The position numbers and the translations under genes were made by a program. From contig NZ_BSEN01000011.1 of NCBI RefSeq assembly GCF_027921845.1, positions 1 to 64,000 on the forward strand: 64,000 nt of DNA, read 5' to 3'. This DNA is from Leifsonia poae (GTDB lineage Bacteria > Actinomycetota > Actinomycetes > Actinomycetales > Microbacteriaceae). The notes below the pieces were generated by a model, which saw only the letters and a program-made list of their open reading frames with translations, searched no databases and was not told the DNA's origin. Shown one piece after another: positions 17,129 to 25,872 of the stretch (positions are counted from its first letter, which is position 1; every line of letters begins with the position of its first letter).

Positions 17129-18571
17129 ATGGACTCGTCAGCCACCGATGTCGCGACGCTCGGTCATCGCATCCGTCACTTCCGCACGGCCGCCGGCCTC
17201 ACGCTCGACGAGCTCGGCGCGCGCGCGGGCGTCGCCGCCAGCCAGCTCTCCCTCATCGAGAACGGGCGCCGAGAACCGCGCATCAGCATGCTCACCACCA
17301 TCGCGGCCTCACTCGGCGTGCAGCTGGCCGATCTGCTCTCCCCCGAGCCACCGGATGCGCGCTCGGCCCTCGAGATCGAGCTCGCCCGCCTGCAGCGCGG
17401 CTCCCTGTACGCGTCGCTCGGCCTCCCGCCGGTCAAGCCGACGAAGGGCACCCCGACCGAGACGCTCGAGGCCATCGTCGGCCTGCACCGCGAGCTGAGC
17501 CGGCGGGCGACCGAGGCGATCGCCACCCCCGAGGAGGCCCGGCGGGCCAACACCGAACTGCGCGAGCGGATGCGGGCGCAGAACAATTACATCCCCGAGA
17601 TCGAGGAGCTCGCCGAGGAGCGGGTGCGGGCCTCCGGTCACACGCGCGGAGCACTGACCCACCGCGAGGTGAGCGTGATGGCCGAGCAGCTCGGCTTCGA
17701 TCTCATCTACGTCAACGACCTGCCGCACTCGGCGCGGTCGATCACCGACCTCGCCAGCGGGCGCATCTACCTGCCACCGGCGAGCATCCCGGGCGGCCAC
17801 GGCCTGCGGTCGATGGCGTTGCAGGCGATGGCGCACCGCCTGCTCGGCCACGAGCGGCCGGACAGTTACGCCGACTTCCTGCGTCAGCGCCTCGAGATCA
17901 ACTACTTCGCCGCGTGCTGCCTGATGCCGCGGGAGGCCGCTGTCGCCTTCCTGCAGCAGGCGAAGCAGGAGCGCGATCTCGCCGTCGAGGACTTCCGTGA
18001 TGCGTTCGGCGTCACGCATGAGGCGGCGGCGCTGCGCCTGACCAACCTCGCCACCAGCCACCTCGACATGACGCTGCACTTTCTGCGCGTTGGCGACGAC
18101 GGGGCCCTCTACAAGGGCTACGAGAACGACGGACTGCCGCTCCCGACGGACGTCACCGGCTCGATCGAGGGCCAGGTGGTCTGCCGCAAGTGGGGCGCAC
18201 GCACCGCTTTCACCCACACGAACCGCACGACGGAGCTCTACCAGTACACGGACACACCGGCGGGCACCTACTGGTGCGCGACGCAGACGGGCAGCACCTC
18301 GGCCGGAGGCTTCTCGATCAGCGTCGGCGTGCCGTTCGCGCAGGCGAAGTGGTTCCGCGGCCGCGAGACGACCGTAAGGGCAGAGTCGCGCTGCCCGGAC
18401 GAGTCGTGCTGCAAGCGACCGGCTGCGGGGCTCGCCAGCCGCTGGGCCGGTCAGGCGTGGCCCAGCGCGCGGCTGCACGCGCACATCCTCTCGCCGCTGC
18501 CGTCCGGTTCGTTCCCCGGCGTCGACGACACCGAGGTCTACTCGTTCCTGGAGGCGCACTCGGCGTCGTGA
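17129..18571 (+). CDS. XRE-family regulator with IrrE-like and ScfR C-terminal domains (RamB-like)
   Basis: A 480-residue regulator. An XRE helix-turn-helix lies at about residues 12-66 ([22 protein letters not shown]), a DUF955/IrrE-like region in the middle ([39 protein letters not shown]) and a C-terminal short-chain fatty acyl regulator domain. Length and layout match RamB of Corynebacterium glutamicum, which controls acetate and glyoxylate metabolism. Divergence from pckG and the palindrome at its promoter suggest control of pckG and itself. The transcript is probably leaderless. Cysteines in [10 protein letters not shown] may bind a metal. Confidence 0.85.
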   Translation: MDSSATDVATLGHRIRHFRTAAGLTLDELGARAGVAASQLSLIENGRREPRISMLTTIAASLGVQLADLLSPEPPDARSALEIELARLQRGSLYASLGLPPVKPTKGTPTETLEAIVGLHRELSRRATEAIATPEEARRANTELRERMRAQNNYIPEIEELAEERVRASGHTRGALTHREVSVMAEQLGFDLIYVNDLPHSARSITDLASGRIYLPPASIPGGHGLRSMALQAMAHRLLGHERPDSYADFLRQRLEINYFAACCLMPREAAVAFLQQAKQERDLAVEDFRDAFGVTHEAAALRLTNLATSHLDMTLHFLRVGDDGALYKGYENDGLPLPTDVTGSIEGQVVCRKWGARTAFTHTNRTTELYQYTDTPAGTYWCATQTGSTSAGGFSISVGVPFAQAKWFRGRETTVRAESRCPDESCCKRPAAGLASRWAGQAWPSARLHAHILSPLPSGSFPGVDDTEVYSFLEAHSAS

Positions 18572-18595
18572 GCCGAGCCGCCGCGGAGGACGGCC

Positions 18596-19357
18596 CTATT
18601 TGGGCTGCATCCGGATGGCGCCGTCGAGCCGGATGACCTCGCCGTTCAGCATCGGGTTGCCGACGATGTGACGCACCAGCGACGCGTACTCCGACGGCTT
18701 GCCGAGTCGCGACGGATGCGGCACCTGCGCCGCCAGCGAGTCCTGGGCGGCCTGCGGGAGCCCGGCCATCATGGGCGTCTCGAAGATGCCGGGGGCGATC
18801 GTGACGACCCGGATGAGGCTCCGCGCGAACTCGCGGGCGAGCGGAAGCGTCATCGCTGCCACCCCGCCCTTGGAGGCTGAGTACGCGGCCTGGCCGATCT
18901 GCCCGTCGAACGCGGCGACGGACGCCGTGTTCACGATCACGCCGCGCTCCTCCCCCACGGGCTCGGTCTGCGCCATCGCCGCCGCCGCGAGCCGCACCAC
19001 GTTGAACGTTCCGACCACGTTGACCCTGAGCACGCGCTCGAAGAGGTCGAGCGGATGCAGGCCGTCGCGTCCCAGCACCTTGGTCGCGGTCGCGATGCCC
19101 GCGCAGTTCACGACGACGCGCAGCGGCGCGAGCGACGTCGCGACGTCCACCGCGGCCTGCACCTGCTCCTCGTCGGCGACGTCGGCCGCGACGAAGCGAG
19201 CGGTCGGGCCGAGCGCCGTCGCCGCCTTCTCCCCCTCCGAGCGGGGCAGGTCGAGCACGACGACGTGCGCTCCCGCCTCGGTGAGGGCGCGGGCGGTGGC
19301 ATTGCCGAGTCCGCTCGCCGCGCCGGTGACGATGGCGGAGCATCCGTCGATGTTCAT
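18596..19357 (-). CDS. SDR 3-hydroxyacyl-CoA dehydrogenase, HSD10-like
   Basis: A 253-residue short-chain dehydrogenase: VTGAASGLG cofactor motif, [34 protein letters not shown] with the catalytic Ser and YxxxK, and the C-terminal end ending [12 protein letters not shown]. This pattern matches the HSD17B10/2-methyl-3-hydroxybutyryl-CoA dehydrogenase type used in isoleucine and fatty-acid breakdown. The ATG at 19357 is chosen; further upstream is a repeat. It is last in an eight-gene minus-strand run with a thiolase, which fits that role: the dehydrogenase makes the beta-ketoacyl-CoA that the thiolase cleaves. Confidence 0.85.
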   Translation of the reverse strand: MNIDGCSAIVTGAASGLGNATARALTEAGAHVVVLDLPRSEGEKAATALGPTARFVAADVADEEQVQAAVDVATSLAPLRVVVNCAGIATATKVLGRDGLHPLDLFERVLRVNVVGTFNVVRLAAAAMAQTEPVGEERGVIVNTASVAAFDGQIGQAAYSASKGGVAAMTLPLAREFARSLIRVVTIAPGIFETPMMAGLPQAAQDSLAAQVPHPSRLGKPSEYASLVRHIVGNPMLNGEVIRLDGAIRMQPK

Positions 19358-19371
19358 GGAGTGGGTCCCTT

Positions 19372-19407
19372 CGGGGTCGGTGGTCGGATCGGGGTCGGTA
19401 GTCAGCG
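19372..19407. repeat. 18-bp tandem repeat, 2 copies, between thiolase and HSD10-like genes
   Basis: Units at 19372-19389 and 19390-19407 begin CGGGGTCGGT and match at most positions. They fill the gap between the two genes and overlap the thiolase stop at 19402. Confidence 0.65.
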
Positions 19408-20625
19408 GAGGATCTCGATGAGCGTGGCGTTCGCGGTTCCGCCGCCCTCGCACATCGTCTGCAGCCCGTAGCGGCCGCCCGTCGCCTCGAGCTCGTTGAC
19501 CAGTGTGCCGAGCAGGCGGGTGCCCGACGAGCCGAGCGCGTGGCCGAGCGCGATGGCGCCACCGCGCGGGTTCAGGCGCGCGGGATCCGCGTCGAACTCG
19601 CGCAGCCACAGCAACGGGATGGGCGCGAACGCCTCATTCACCTCGTACGCGTCGATCTCGTCGATGCGCACGCCGCTGCGGTCGAGCAGCTTGCGCGTCG
19701 CGGGCAGGATGCCCGTCAGCATGAGCAGCGGATCGCTGCCGGCGACGGCGAACGAGTGGAACCGCGCGCGCGGGCGCAGGCCGAGTCGTTCGGCCGCCGC
19801 GGCGCTCATGATGAGCGCCGCCGACGCCCCGTCCGTGAGCGGGGAGGAGTTGCCCGGGGTGATCCGCCAGTCGAGGTGCGGGAACCGCTCGGCGAGCCGG
19901 TCCGTGCGGAACGACGGGGAGAGCGCAGCCAGAGCCTCGGGGGAGGTCGACGGGCGGATCGTCTCGTCGGCTGTCACACTTCCGCTGTCGGGCGTCGGCA
20001 CCGGGATGAGCTCGTTCTCGAAGGCCCCGGATGCCACGGCGGTCGCCGCTCGCTGGTGGGAGCGTGCCGCGAACGCGTCCAGCGCATCCCGCTCGATCCC
20101 CCACTGCTGAGCGATCAGCTCGGCGGCCACGCCCTGGTTCACGAGCCCGTCGGGATACCGCTGCGCGAGCAGCGCACCGCCGAGCGAGGCGCCACCGACG
20201 TTCGAGCCGAGAGGTGCGCGGCTCATCGATTCGACACCGCAGGCGATCACGATGTCGTAGGCGCCGGCCCGCACCCCCTGCGCCGCGAAGGCCGCCGCCT
20301 GCTGGCTCGACCCGCACTGCCGGTCGACGGTCACGGCGGGCACGCTCTCGGGGAATCCGGCGCTCAGCACGGCGGTGCGCGTGATGTTGCCCGCCTGCTC
20401 GCCCGACTGGGTGACGCACCCGCCGATCACGTCGTCGACCAGCGCCGGATCGAGGTCGTTGCGGCGCAGCAGTTCGACGAGCACGCCCGCGAGCAGGTCG
20501 GCCGGGTGGATGTCGGACAGCGCTCCGCCCGGCTTGCCTCGCCCGGACGGGGTGCGCACGACATCCACGATCACGGCATCCGTCGTGTCGCGGTTCACTG
20601 CGGCCTGCGCCGCCATGCTCGCCAT
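19402..20625 (-). CDS. Thiolase (acetyl-CoA acyltransferase)
   Basis: A 407-residue thiolase. The nucleophile cysteine lies in [11 protein letters not shown], the His of the first active-site loop follows [11 protein letters not shown], the [16 protein letters not shown] motif gives the second His and [11 protein letters not shown] gives the base cysteine. All are intact. The start at 20625 lies 2 bp after the aldehyde dehydrogenase stop; an alternative ATG at 20616 would drop three residues. It probably cleaves a beta-ketoacyl-CoA such as 2-methylacetoacetyl-CoA in this catabolic operon, though the chain length specificity is not readable. Confidence 0.92.
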   Translation of the reverse strand: MASMAAQAAVNRDTTDAVIVDVVRTPSGRGKPGGALSDIHPADLLAGVLVELLRRNDLDPALVDDVIGGCVTQSGEQAGNITRTAVLSAGFPESVPAVTVDRQCGSSQQAAAFAAQGVRAGAYDIVIACGVESMSRAPLGSNVGGASLGGALLAQRYPDGLVNQGVAAELIAQQWGIERDALDAFAARSHQRAATAVASGAFENELIPVPTPDSGSVTADETIRPSTSPEALAALSPSFRTDRLAERFPHLDWRITPGNSSPLTDGASAALIMSAAAAERLGLRPRARFHSFAVAGSDPLLMLTGILPATRKLLDRSGVRIDEIDAYEVNEAFAPIPLLWLREFDADPARLNPRGGAIALGHALGSSGTRLLGTLVNELEATGGRYGLQTMCEGGGTANATLIEILR

Positions 20626-20627
20626 CG

Positions 20628-22091
20628 TCAGGCTCCGAACGGGTCGGGCGTGAGGGTGTACTTCGTCGAGAGGTATTCGTGGATGCCCTCGAGGCCGCCT
20701 TCGCGTCCGAGTCCGGACTGTTTGACACCGCCGAACGGAGCGGCCGCGTTCGACACGACCCCGACGTTGAGGCCCATCATGCCGGTCTGCAGCCGGTCGA
20801 TCATCCGCTGCCCGCGGGCGAGATCGCGGGTGAACACGTATCCGACCAGCCCGAACTCGGTGTTGTTCGCGATCCGCACGGCCTCGTCCTCGTCGGAGAA
20901 CCGCACGATCGAGAGCACGGGGCCGAAGATCTCCTCGCGCAGGATCTCGCTGCCCGGCGGCACATCCGTCACCACGGTCGGCTCGAAGAACGTTCCGGCG
21001 CCCTCGACCCGGGAACCGCCGGCGAGCACTCGCGCGCCGCGACGCACCGCGTCGTCGAGCAGGCTGGCCGCCTTCTCGACCGCGTCCTCGTTGATCAGCG
21101 GACCGATGGTCACGCCGGGCTCCGTGCCGCGGCCGACACGCATCGCCTTCACGCGCTCGGTCACCCGCGTGGCGAACTCGTCGGCGACCGACTCGTGCAC
21201 GATGAACCGGTTGGCCGCGGTGCACGCCTCCCCGATGTTGCGGAACTTCGCCAGCATCGCGCCCTCGACCGCCCTGTCGAGGTCGGCGTCGTCGAACACG
21301 ACGAACGGCGCATTGCCGCCGAGTTCCATCGACGTGCGCAGAACGTTGTCGGCGGCCTGTTTCAGCAGCGCGCGGCCGACCTCGGTCGAGCCCGTGAACG
21401 AGAGCTTGCGCAGACGCGGGTCGGCGATGATCGGGCCGGACACCTTTCCGGAGGTCGTCGTGGTGATCACGTTGAGCACCCCGGCGGGGAGGCCGGCGTC
21501 GGCGAAGAGCTTCGCGACGTACAGGGTTGTCAGCGGGGTGAGCTCCGCGGGCTTCACGACCACCGTGCAGCCCGCGGCGAGCGCCGGAGCGATCTTGCGG
21601 GTGGCCATCGCCAGCGGGAAGTTCCACGGCGTGATCAGGTAGCACGGCCCCACGGGGTGCTGGGAGACGATCATGCGCCCGGTACCCTCGGGATTCGTGC
21701 CGTAGCGGCCGGCGATGCGCACGGCCTCCTCGCTGAACCAGCGGAGGAATTCGCCGCCGTAGGTCACCTCGCCGTTCGCCTCGGCGAGCGGCTTGCCCAT
21801 CTCGAGCGTCATCAGCAGCGCGAACTCGTCGCGCCGCTCCTGCAGCAGGTCGAACGCCCGGCGCAGGATCTCTCCGCGGGCGCGCGGTGCCGTGGCGGCC
21901 CAGTCGTCGGCGGCGGCGACGGCGGCGTCGAGCGCGCGGCGCCCGTCGTCGACGGAGGCATCGGCGATAGTCTTGATCGTGCGCCCCGTCGCCGGGTCTG
22001 TCACGTCGAAGCGTCCGGCACTCCCCTCGACCCAGTCGCCCCCGATGAAGAGGCGGTCGGGCACCTGCTCGAGCAGCGTGTTCTCGTCCAT
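20628..22091 (-). CDS. NAD(P)-dependent aldehyde dehydrogenase, succinate-semialdehyde type
   Basis: A 487-residue aldehyde dehydrogenase. The catalytic glutamate is in MELGGNAPF, the catalytic cysteine in NIGEACTAANRF, the Rossmann motif is FTGSTEVG and the C-terminal GGVKQSGLGREGG is intact. The sequence is closest to the GabD-like (succinate-semialdehyde dehydrogenase) branch. In this operon it may oxidise an aldehyde from amino-acid breakdown; the natural substrate is not certain. It starts with its own 100-nt spacer after the AsnC-type regulator. Confidence 0.9.
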   Translation of the reverse strand: MDENTLLEQVPDRLFIGGDWVEGSAGRFDVTDPATGRTIKTIADASVDDGRRALDAAVAAADDWAATAPRARGEILRRAFDLLQERRDEFALLMTLEMGKPLAEANGEVTYGGEFLRWFSEEAVRIAGRYGTNPEGTGRMIVSQHPVGPCYLITPWNFPLAMATRKIAPALAAGCTVVVKPAELTPLTTLYVAKLFADAGLPAGVLNVITTTTSGKVSGPIIADPRLRKLSFTGSTEVGRALLKQAADNVLRTSMELGGNAPFVVFDDADLDRAVEGAMLAKFRNIGEACTAANRFIVHESVADEFATRVTERVKAMRVGRGTEPGVTIGPLINEDAVEKAASLLDDAVRRGARVLAGGSRVEGAGTFFEPTVVTDVPPGSEILREEIFGPVLSIVRFSDEDEAVRIANNTEFGLVGYVFTRDLARGQRMIDRLQTGMMGLNVGVVSNAAAPFGGVKQSGLGREGGLEGIHEYLSTKYTLTPDPFGA

Positions 22092-22193
22092 GCGTCGTCC
22101 TCGATTCCTATCGTGTCCATGGGGCCCGGGTCCGTGGCCGCCGGGCGCTCGTCGGTCCTGGGTGGTCGGTCGTCAGCGGCCGCCGTGTCGCCG

Positions 22194-22664
22194 TCAGGCC
22201 TCGGCCGAGGCCGATACCAACGGCACCGACCGGTGGTCGATCTTGGTCGCCAGCGCGATCACGGTCGACGTGCGTGCGATGTTCGGATCGCTGACGATCC
22301 GGTCGATCACGCGTTGCAGGTCGGCGTTCGACCGGGCGACGGCCCTGATCATCAGGTCGCCGGCGCCCGTGATCGTGTGCACCTCGAGCACCTCCGGGAT
22401 GCCGCGCAGATGCTCGACGACCTTCGCGTCCGTGTCTCCCTGCGCGATCTCCGCCGTGACGAACGCGGTGACCGGATAGCCGAGCGCGACACTGTCGACG
22501 GTCGGGGCGAAATCCCGGATGACCCCCGAGCGCATCAGGCGGTCGAGTCTGGCCTGGACCGTGCCCCGGGCGACGCCGAGCCGACGGGAGGCCTCGAAGA
22601 CCCCGAGGCGCGGCTCGTCGGTGAGCAATGCGATCAGGTCGGCATCCAGCTTGTCGATCGCCAT
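22194..22664 (-). CDS. Lrp/AsnC-family transcriptional regulator
   Basis: A 156-residue regulator with the AsnC-type helix-turn-helix near the N terminus (LLTDEPRLGVFEASRRLGVARGTVQARLDRLMRSGVI) and the RAM ligand-binding domain (ITGAGDLMIRAVARSNADLQRVIDR). Lrp-type proteins sense amino acids and often control branched-chain 2-oxo-acid dehydrogenase genes (BkdR). The gene sits inside the presumed operon between the hydrolase and the aldehyde dehydrogenase, so control of that operon is likely. The ATG at 22664 is the start; upstream residues are not family-like. Confidence 0.88.
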   Translation of the reverse strand: MAIDKLDADLIALLTDEPRLGVFEASRRLGVARGTVQARLDRLMRSGVIRDFAPTVDSVALGYPVTAFVTAEIAQGDTDAKVVEHLRGIPEVLEVHTITGAGDLMIRAVARSNADLQRVIDRIVSDPNIARTSTVIALATKIDHRSVPLVSASAEA

Positions 22665-22713
22665 GCGGCCTCCTTCGGTCCTCGCACATGTTACGTCCGC
22701 TGGAGGCGATCGG

Positions 22714-23466
22714 CTACAGGCTGCCAGCGGACTCCAAGAAGGGCAGCGCAGCCTGCTTGAAACCACGCGCGCTCAAGGTGGTGACGTGGTTGCGTTTGGG
22801 CAGCACGACGAGTTCGGCGCGGAGCGCGGCGGCCGCTTCGTCGCGTCCCTCGGTCACCGGATCCGCGTCGCCGACCACCAGCATGGTCGGAACCGTGGAG
22901 GCCAGCGGCAGCGGATGCTCGGCCATGCCGGACACGCAGGCTGCGAGCGCATCGCGGTCCACGCCCGGCGCCTGGCGCAGCGACGCCAGCAGCGGCGCGA
23001 GCGGCGACTCCGCGAGCGAGACCGGATCGACGCCGTCGAGCAGCGACGACCGCACGGCCTCGACCCCCCAGCGCGCGAACTGCTCCACCGTGCCCACTCC
23101 CCCGACGACGAGACGCCGCACGCGCGAGGGCGCAAGGCCCACCAGCGCGAGGGCGACCCAGCTGCCCATCGAGTAGCCGATCACGTCGACGCGGTCGAGG
23201 CCCTCGGCGTCGAGCACGGCGAGCAGGTCGCCGGCGAGCAGCTCGGGCGAGTATGCGCTCGGGTCGTGCGGAGCAGAGCTCGCACCGTGTCCCCGCAGGT
23301 CGGGAACGATGGCACCCCGCCCTGCCTCGGCGAGCGCCCGCACCCAGCCCGTCGACTCCCAGGTCAGGGCGCCGTTCGTCGCAAAGCCGTGCACCAGCAG
23401 CACCGGATGCACACCCGGGTGCCGCTCGTACGCGATCAGTCCCGCGGGGGTCTCTGCGAAGCTCAC
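22714..23466 (-). CDS. Alpha/beta hydrolase, candidate C-terminal half of a split AcoC-type E2
   Basis: A 250-residue alpha/beta-fold protein with an intact triad: nucleophile Ser in GYSMGSW, Asp in VGDADPVT and His in KRNHVTT, plus the HGFATNGALTW oxyanion region. The GTG at 23466 follows the stop of the lipoyl gene by 3 nt and is in the same reading frame. A GGAGGA ribosome binding site lies just upstream, so it is translated separately. Acetoin dehydrogenase E2 (AcoC) of some bacteria is a fusion of a lipoyl domain with such a hydrolase fold, which these two genes together resemble. Without that context it would be called a generic hydrolase. Confidence 0.8.
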   Translation of the reverse strand: MSFAETPAGLIAYERHPGVHPVLLVHGFATNGALTWESTGWVRALAEAGRGAIVPDLRGHGASSAPHDPSAYSPELLAGDLLAVLDAEGLDRVDVIGYSMGSWVALALVGLAPSRVRRLVVGGVGTVEQFARWGVEAVRSSLLDGVDPVSLAESPLAPLLASLRQAPGVDRDALAACVSGMAEHPLPLASTVPTMLVVGDADPVTEGRDEAAAALRAELVVLPKRNHVTTLSARGFKQAALPFLESAGSL

Positions 23467-23469
23467 GAC

Positions 23470-23793
23470 TCAATCCTCCGGCAAACGCAGCCGGACACGA
23501 CGCGCTGGGGCCTCCTCGACGGGAACCGTTCCGACGATGCCGGCCTGGTCGTCGCTCACCGTGAACGTGATGAGCGGGGCCCCGACCTCGAGCGTCGCGC
23601 CCTCGTCGGCGTGGAACCGGCTGATCGTGCCCGACTGCGGCGACGGAAGCTCGACAGCCGACTTGGTCGTCTCCACCTCGACGAGCGGCGCGTTGCGCTC
23701 GACGAAGTCCCCTTCGGCGACGAGCCATTCCAGCACGGTCGCCTCCTGCAGCCCTTCGCCCAGGTCGGGCAGGGCGAATGTGATCTCAGCCAC
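23470..23793 (-). CDS. Free-standing lipoyl-domain protein (E2-like)
   Basis: A 107-residue protein consisting of one lipoyl/biotinyl domain: ITFALPDLGEGLQEATVLEWLVAEGDFV and the ETTKSAVE hairpin with the lipoylated lysine. There is no peripheral-subunit-binding domain and no acyltransferase domain, which a normal E2 of 400 or more residues would have. It overlaps E1 beta by 8 bp and precedes the alpha/beta hydrolase by 3 bp. It would carry acyl groups made by the E1 enzyme. The catalytic step usually done by E2 must be supplied by the hydrolase-like gene or by another E2. Confidence 0.88.
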   Translation of the reverse strand: MAEITFALPDLGEGLQEATVLEWLVAEGDFVERNAPLVEVETTKSAVELPSPQSGTISRFHADEGATLEVGAPLITFTVSDDQAGIVGTVPVEEAPARRVRLRLPED

Positions 23794-24778
23794 GGCGGTA
23801 CTCCAGAGTCTTCTGCACGGCGTCGAGGATCCGGTCGATGGTCGGCAGGTACTCGTCTTCGAGCACCGGGGAGGGATACGGCACGTCCCAGCCGGTCACC
23901 CGCTGCACCGGCGCCCGCAGGTCGTCGAAGCAGCGTTCGGTGATGAGCGCGCTCACCTCGCCTCCGAGGCCGGCCGTGAGCGGCGCCTCGTGCACCACGA
24001 CGGCACGCCGGGTGCGCGACACGGATGCGGCGAGACCGTCCGCGTCGATCGGCTTCAGCCAGCGCAGGTCGACCACCTCGATCTCGACACCGTCCTCCGC
24101 GCCCAGTTCCGCTGCCTGCAAGCAGCGCGAGACCATCGCGCCCCAGGCCACGAGCGTGACGTGCTTGCCCGGCCGGACCACGCGGGACGTCCCGACGGGC
24201 AGCCGCTCGTCCCACTCCTCGGTCTCGACCGTCGCCTTGTGCCAGTACCGGGATTTCGGCTCCATGAAGATGACCGGATCGGAATCCTCGATCGCCTGCC
24301 GCAGCAGCGTGTAGGCCTCGGCGGGCGACGAGGGCGCGACCACCTTGAGGCCGGGAACGTGCGCGAAGAGCGCCTCGAGGCTCTCCCCGTGATGCTCGGG
24401 AGCCCGGATGCCGCCGAAACTCGGCAGGCGCAGCGTGATCGGCATCTCGAAGGCGCCGCGACTGCGATAGTGCATGCGCGCGACCTGGTTCACGATCTGG
24501 TCGATCGCCGGGTACGAGAAGCCGTCGAACTGGATCTCCGGAACCGGACGCCAGCCGGCCATCGCCAGGCCGACCGCCATGCCCATGATCCCGGATTCGG
24601 CGAGCGTCGTGTCGAACACCCGCTCCTCGCCGTACTTGGCGTGCAGCCCGTCCGTCACGCGGAACACCCCGCCGAGCGTCCCCACGTCCTCGCCGAACAC
24701 CAGGGTGCGCTCGTCGGCGGCGAGCGCGTCGTCGAGCGCGCGGTTGAGTGCGCGCTGCATCGTCATCACCTCAGCCAC
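23786..24778 (-). CDS. 2-oxo-acid dehydrogenase E1, beta subunit
   Basis: A 330-residue transketolase-type subunit: FGEDVGTLGGVFRVTDGL, the ESGIMGMAVGLAMAG core, EIQFDGFSYPAIDQI and the C-terminal VVVHEAPLTAGLGGEV. The LPSFGGIRAPEHHGES loop is typical of the branched-chain 2-oxoisovalerate group. With E1 alpha it uses thiamine diphosphate to decarboxylate a 2-oxo acid and passes the acyl group to lipoate. GTG start overlaps E1 alpha by 8 bp. Confidence 0.92.
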   Translation of the reverse strand: MAEVMTMQRALNRALDDALAADERTLVFGEDVGTLGGVFRVTDGLHAKYGEERVFDTTLAESGIMGMAVGLAMAGWRPVPEIQFDGFSYPAIDQIVNQVARMHYRSRGAFEMPITLRLPSFGGIRAPEHHGESLEALFAHVPGLKVVAPSSPAEAYTLLRQAIEDSDPVIFMEPKSRYWHKATVETEEWDERLPVGTSRVVRPGKHVTLVAWGAMVSRCLQAAELGAEDGVEIEVVDLRWLKPIDADGLAASVSRTRRAVVVHEAPLTAGLGGEVSALITERCFDDLRAPVQRVTGWDVPYPSPVLEDEYLPTIDRILDAVQKTLEYRRG

Positions 24779-25805
24779 GGCGGGTGTCCTCCCAGGCCCG
24801 GCGCTGCCCGAGAAGCGCGGCCGGCGGATCGGAGAACACGAAGTCGAACATCTCCTCGCCCGGGCGGCCGCCCAGGGCCGCGACGTCCGCGCGCACCCGC
24901 TCGGCGAGGGCGTTCGCCGTGTCGGACACCTCGGCGAAGAAGTCGTCGTCGACCGTGCCCGTGGCGCGCAGGCGATCTTCGCACAGCGCGAGGGGATCGC
25001 GGGCGAGCCAGCTCTGCTCCTCGTCGAGGGTGCGATAGCGGCCGGGGTCGTCGGAGGTCGAGTGCGGGCCCGACCGGTAGGTCATCGCCTCGATCACCGT
25101 CGGCCCGCCGCCGGTGCGGGCACGCTCCAGCGCCTCGATCGTGGCCTCGTGCACGGCGAGCACATCGTTGCCGTCGACGCGCACGCCCGGCATCCCGTAC
25201 CCTGCTGCACGCGCGGCGACGGAGCCGCCCGCCACCTGCTTCGACGTCGGTACGGAGATCGCCCAGCCGTTGTTCTGGCAGAAGAACACCACCGGCAGCT
25301 GCGAGACGCCTGCGGTGTTCATCGCCTCGTGGATGTCGCCCTGCGAGCTGGCGCCGTCGCCGAAGTAAGCGATCGCGCAGCCGCCGTTGCGGTCGAGCTT
25401 GGCCCCGAGAGCCCAGCCGACCGCGTGTGTGACGGCCCCGCCGACGACGGCGTTGATCGGCGCGAGGCGTGCGGCCGCGGCATCCCAGAGCCCGCCGTGC
25501 CAAGCGCCCTGGTGCGATGCGAGGTACGCGACAGGGTCGACGCCCATCGTCACCGCGACGCCGAGCTCGCGGTAGGTGGGGAACGCGAAGTCGAGGCGCA
25601 GGTCGAGGGCCGCGGCGCTGCCGACCTGGGCCGCCTCCTGCCCCCGCATCGGCGCATAGCCGGGAACGATCCCCTGGCGCTGCATCGCGACCCCGTCGAG
25701 ATCGAGCCTGCGAACGGTGACCATGGTGCGGTACAACCGGCGCAGCAGGGCGGAGTCCTCGTCACCGGCCGGCCGCAGGGCGGCACCGGGAGCTGTGATG
25801 GTCAT
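24771..25805 (-). CDS. 2-oxo-acid dehydrogenase E1, alpha subunit (branched-chain type)
   Basis: A 344-residue thiamine-diphosphate enzyme subunit. The cofactor-binding motif is seen as GDGASSQGDIHEAMNTAG with QNNGWAIS, and the YRSGPHSTSDDPGRYR motif is typical of branched-chain E1 alpha. It begins at the ATG at 25805, the first gene of the catabolic run. The likely substrates are 2-oxo acids from valine, leucine or isoleucine; a pyruvate or acetoin substrate cannot be excluded. No E3 gene is in the window, so a shared dihydrolipoamide dehydrogenase is presumed. Confidence 0.9.
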   Translation of the reverse strand: MTITAPGAALRPAGDEDSALLRRLYRTMVTVRRLDLDGVAMQRQGIVPGYAPMRGQEAAQVGSAAALDLRLDFAFPTYRELGVAVTMGVDPVAYLASHQGAWHGGLWDAAAARLAPINAVVGGAVTHAVGWALGAKLDRNGGCAIAYFGDGASSQGDIHEAMNTAGVSQLPVVFFCQNNGWAISVPTSKQVAGGSVAARAAGYGMPGVRVDGNDVLAVHEATIEALERARTGGGPTVIEAMTYRSGPHSTSDDPGRYRTLDEEQSWLARDPLALCEDRLRATGTVDDDFFAEVSDTANALAERVRADVAALGGRPGEEMFDFVFSDPPAALLGQRRAWEDTRRG

Positions 25806-25819
25806 TCCGTCACTGTCGC

Positions 25820-25866
25820 AGGATGAGCAGCATCGAGCAACACGCACAGCGCGGGCTGCTCATCCT
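25820..25866. promoter_or_regulatory. 12-bp inverted repeat between the MMPL stop and the E1 alpha start
   Basis: AGGATGAGCAGC at 25820-25831 and GCTGCTCATCCT at 25855-25866 are perfect arms with a 23-nt spacer. It could end MMPL transcription or serve as a regulator site for the E1 operon. Confidence 0.45.
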
Positions 25867-25872
25867 GTCCAT

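Noticed and set aside
22092-22193. Possible 18-bp repeats between the Lrp-type gene and the aldehyde dehydrogenase gene
   Set aside because: TCGGTCCTGGG-like elements recur but do not align in a clear period.
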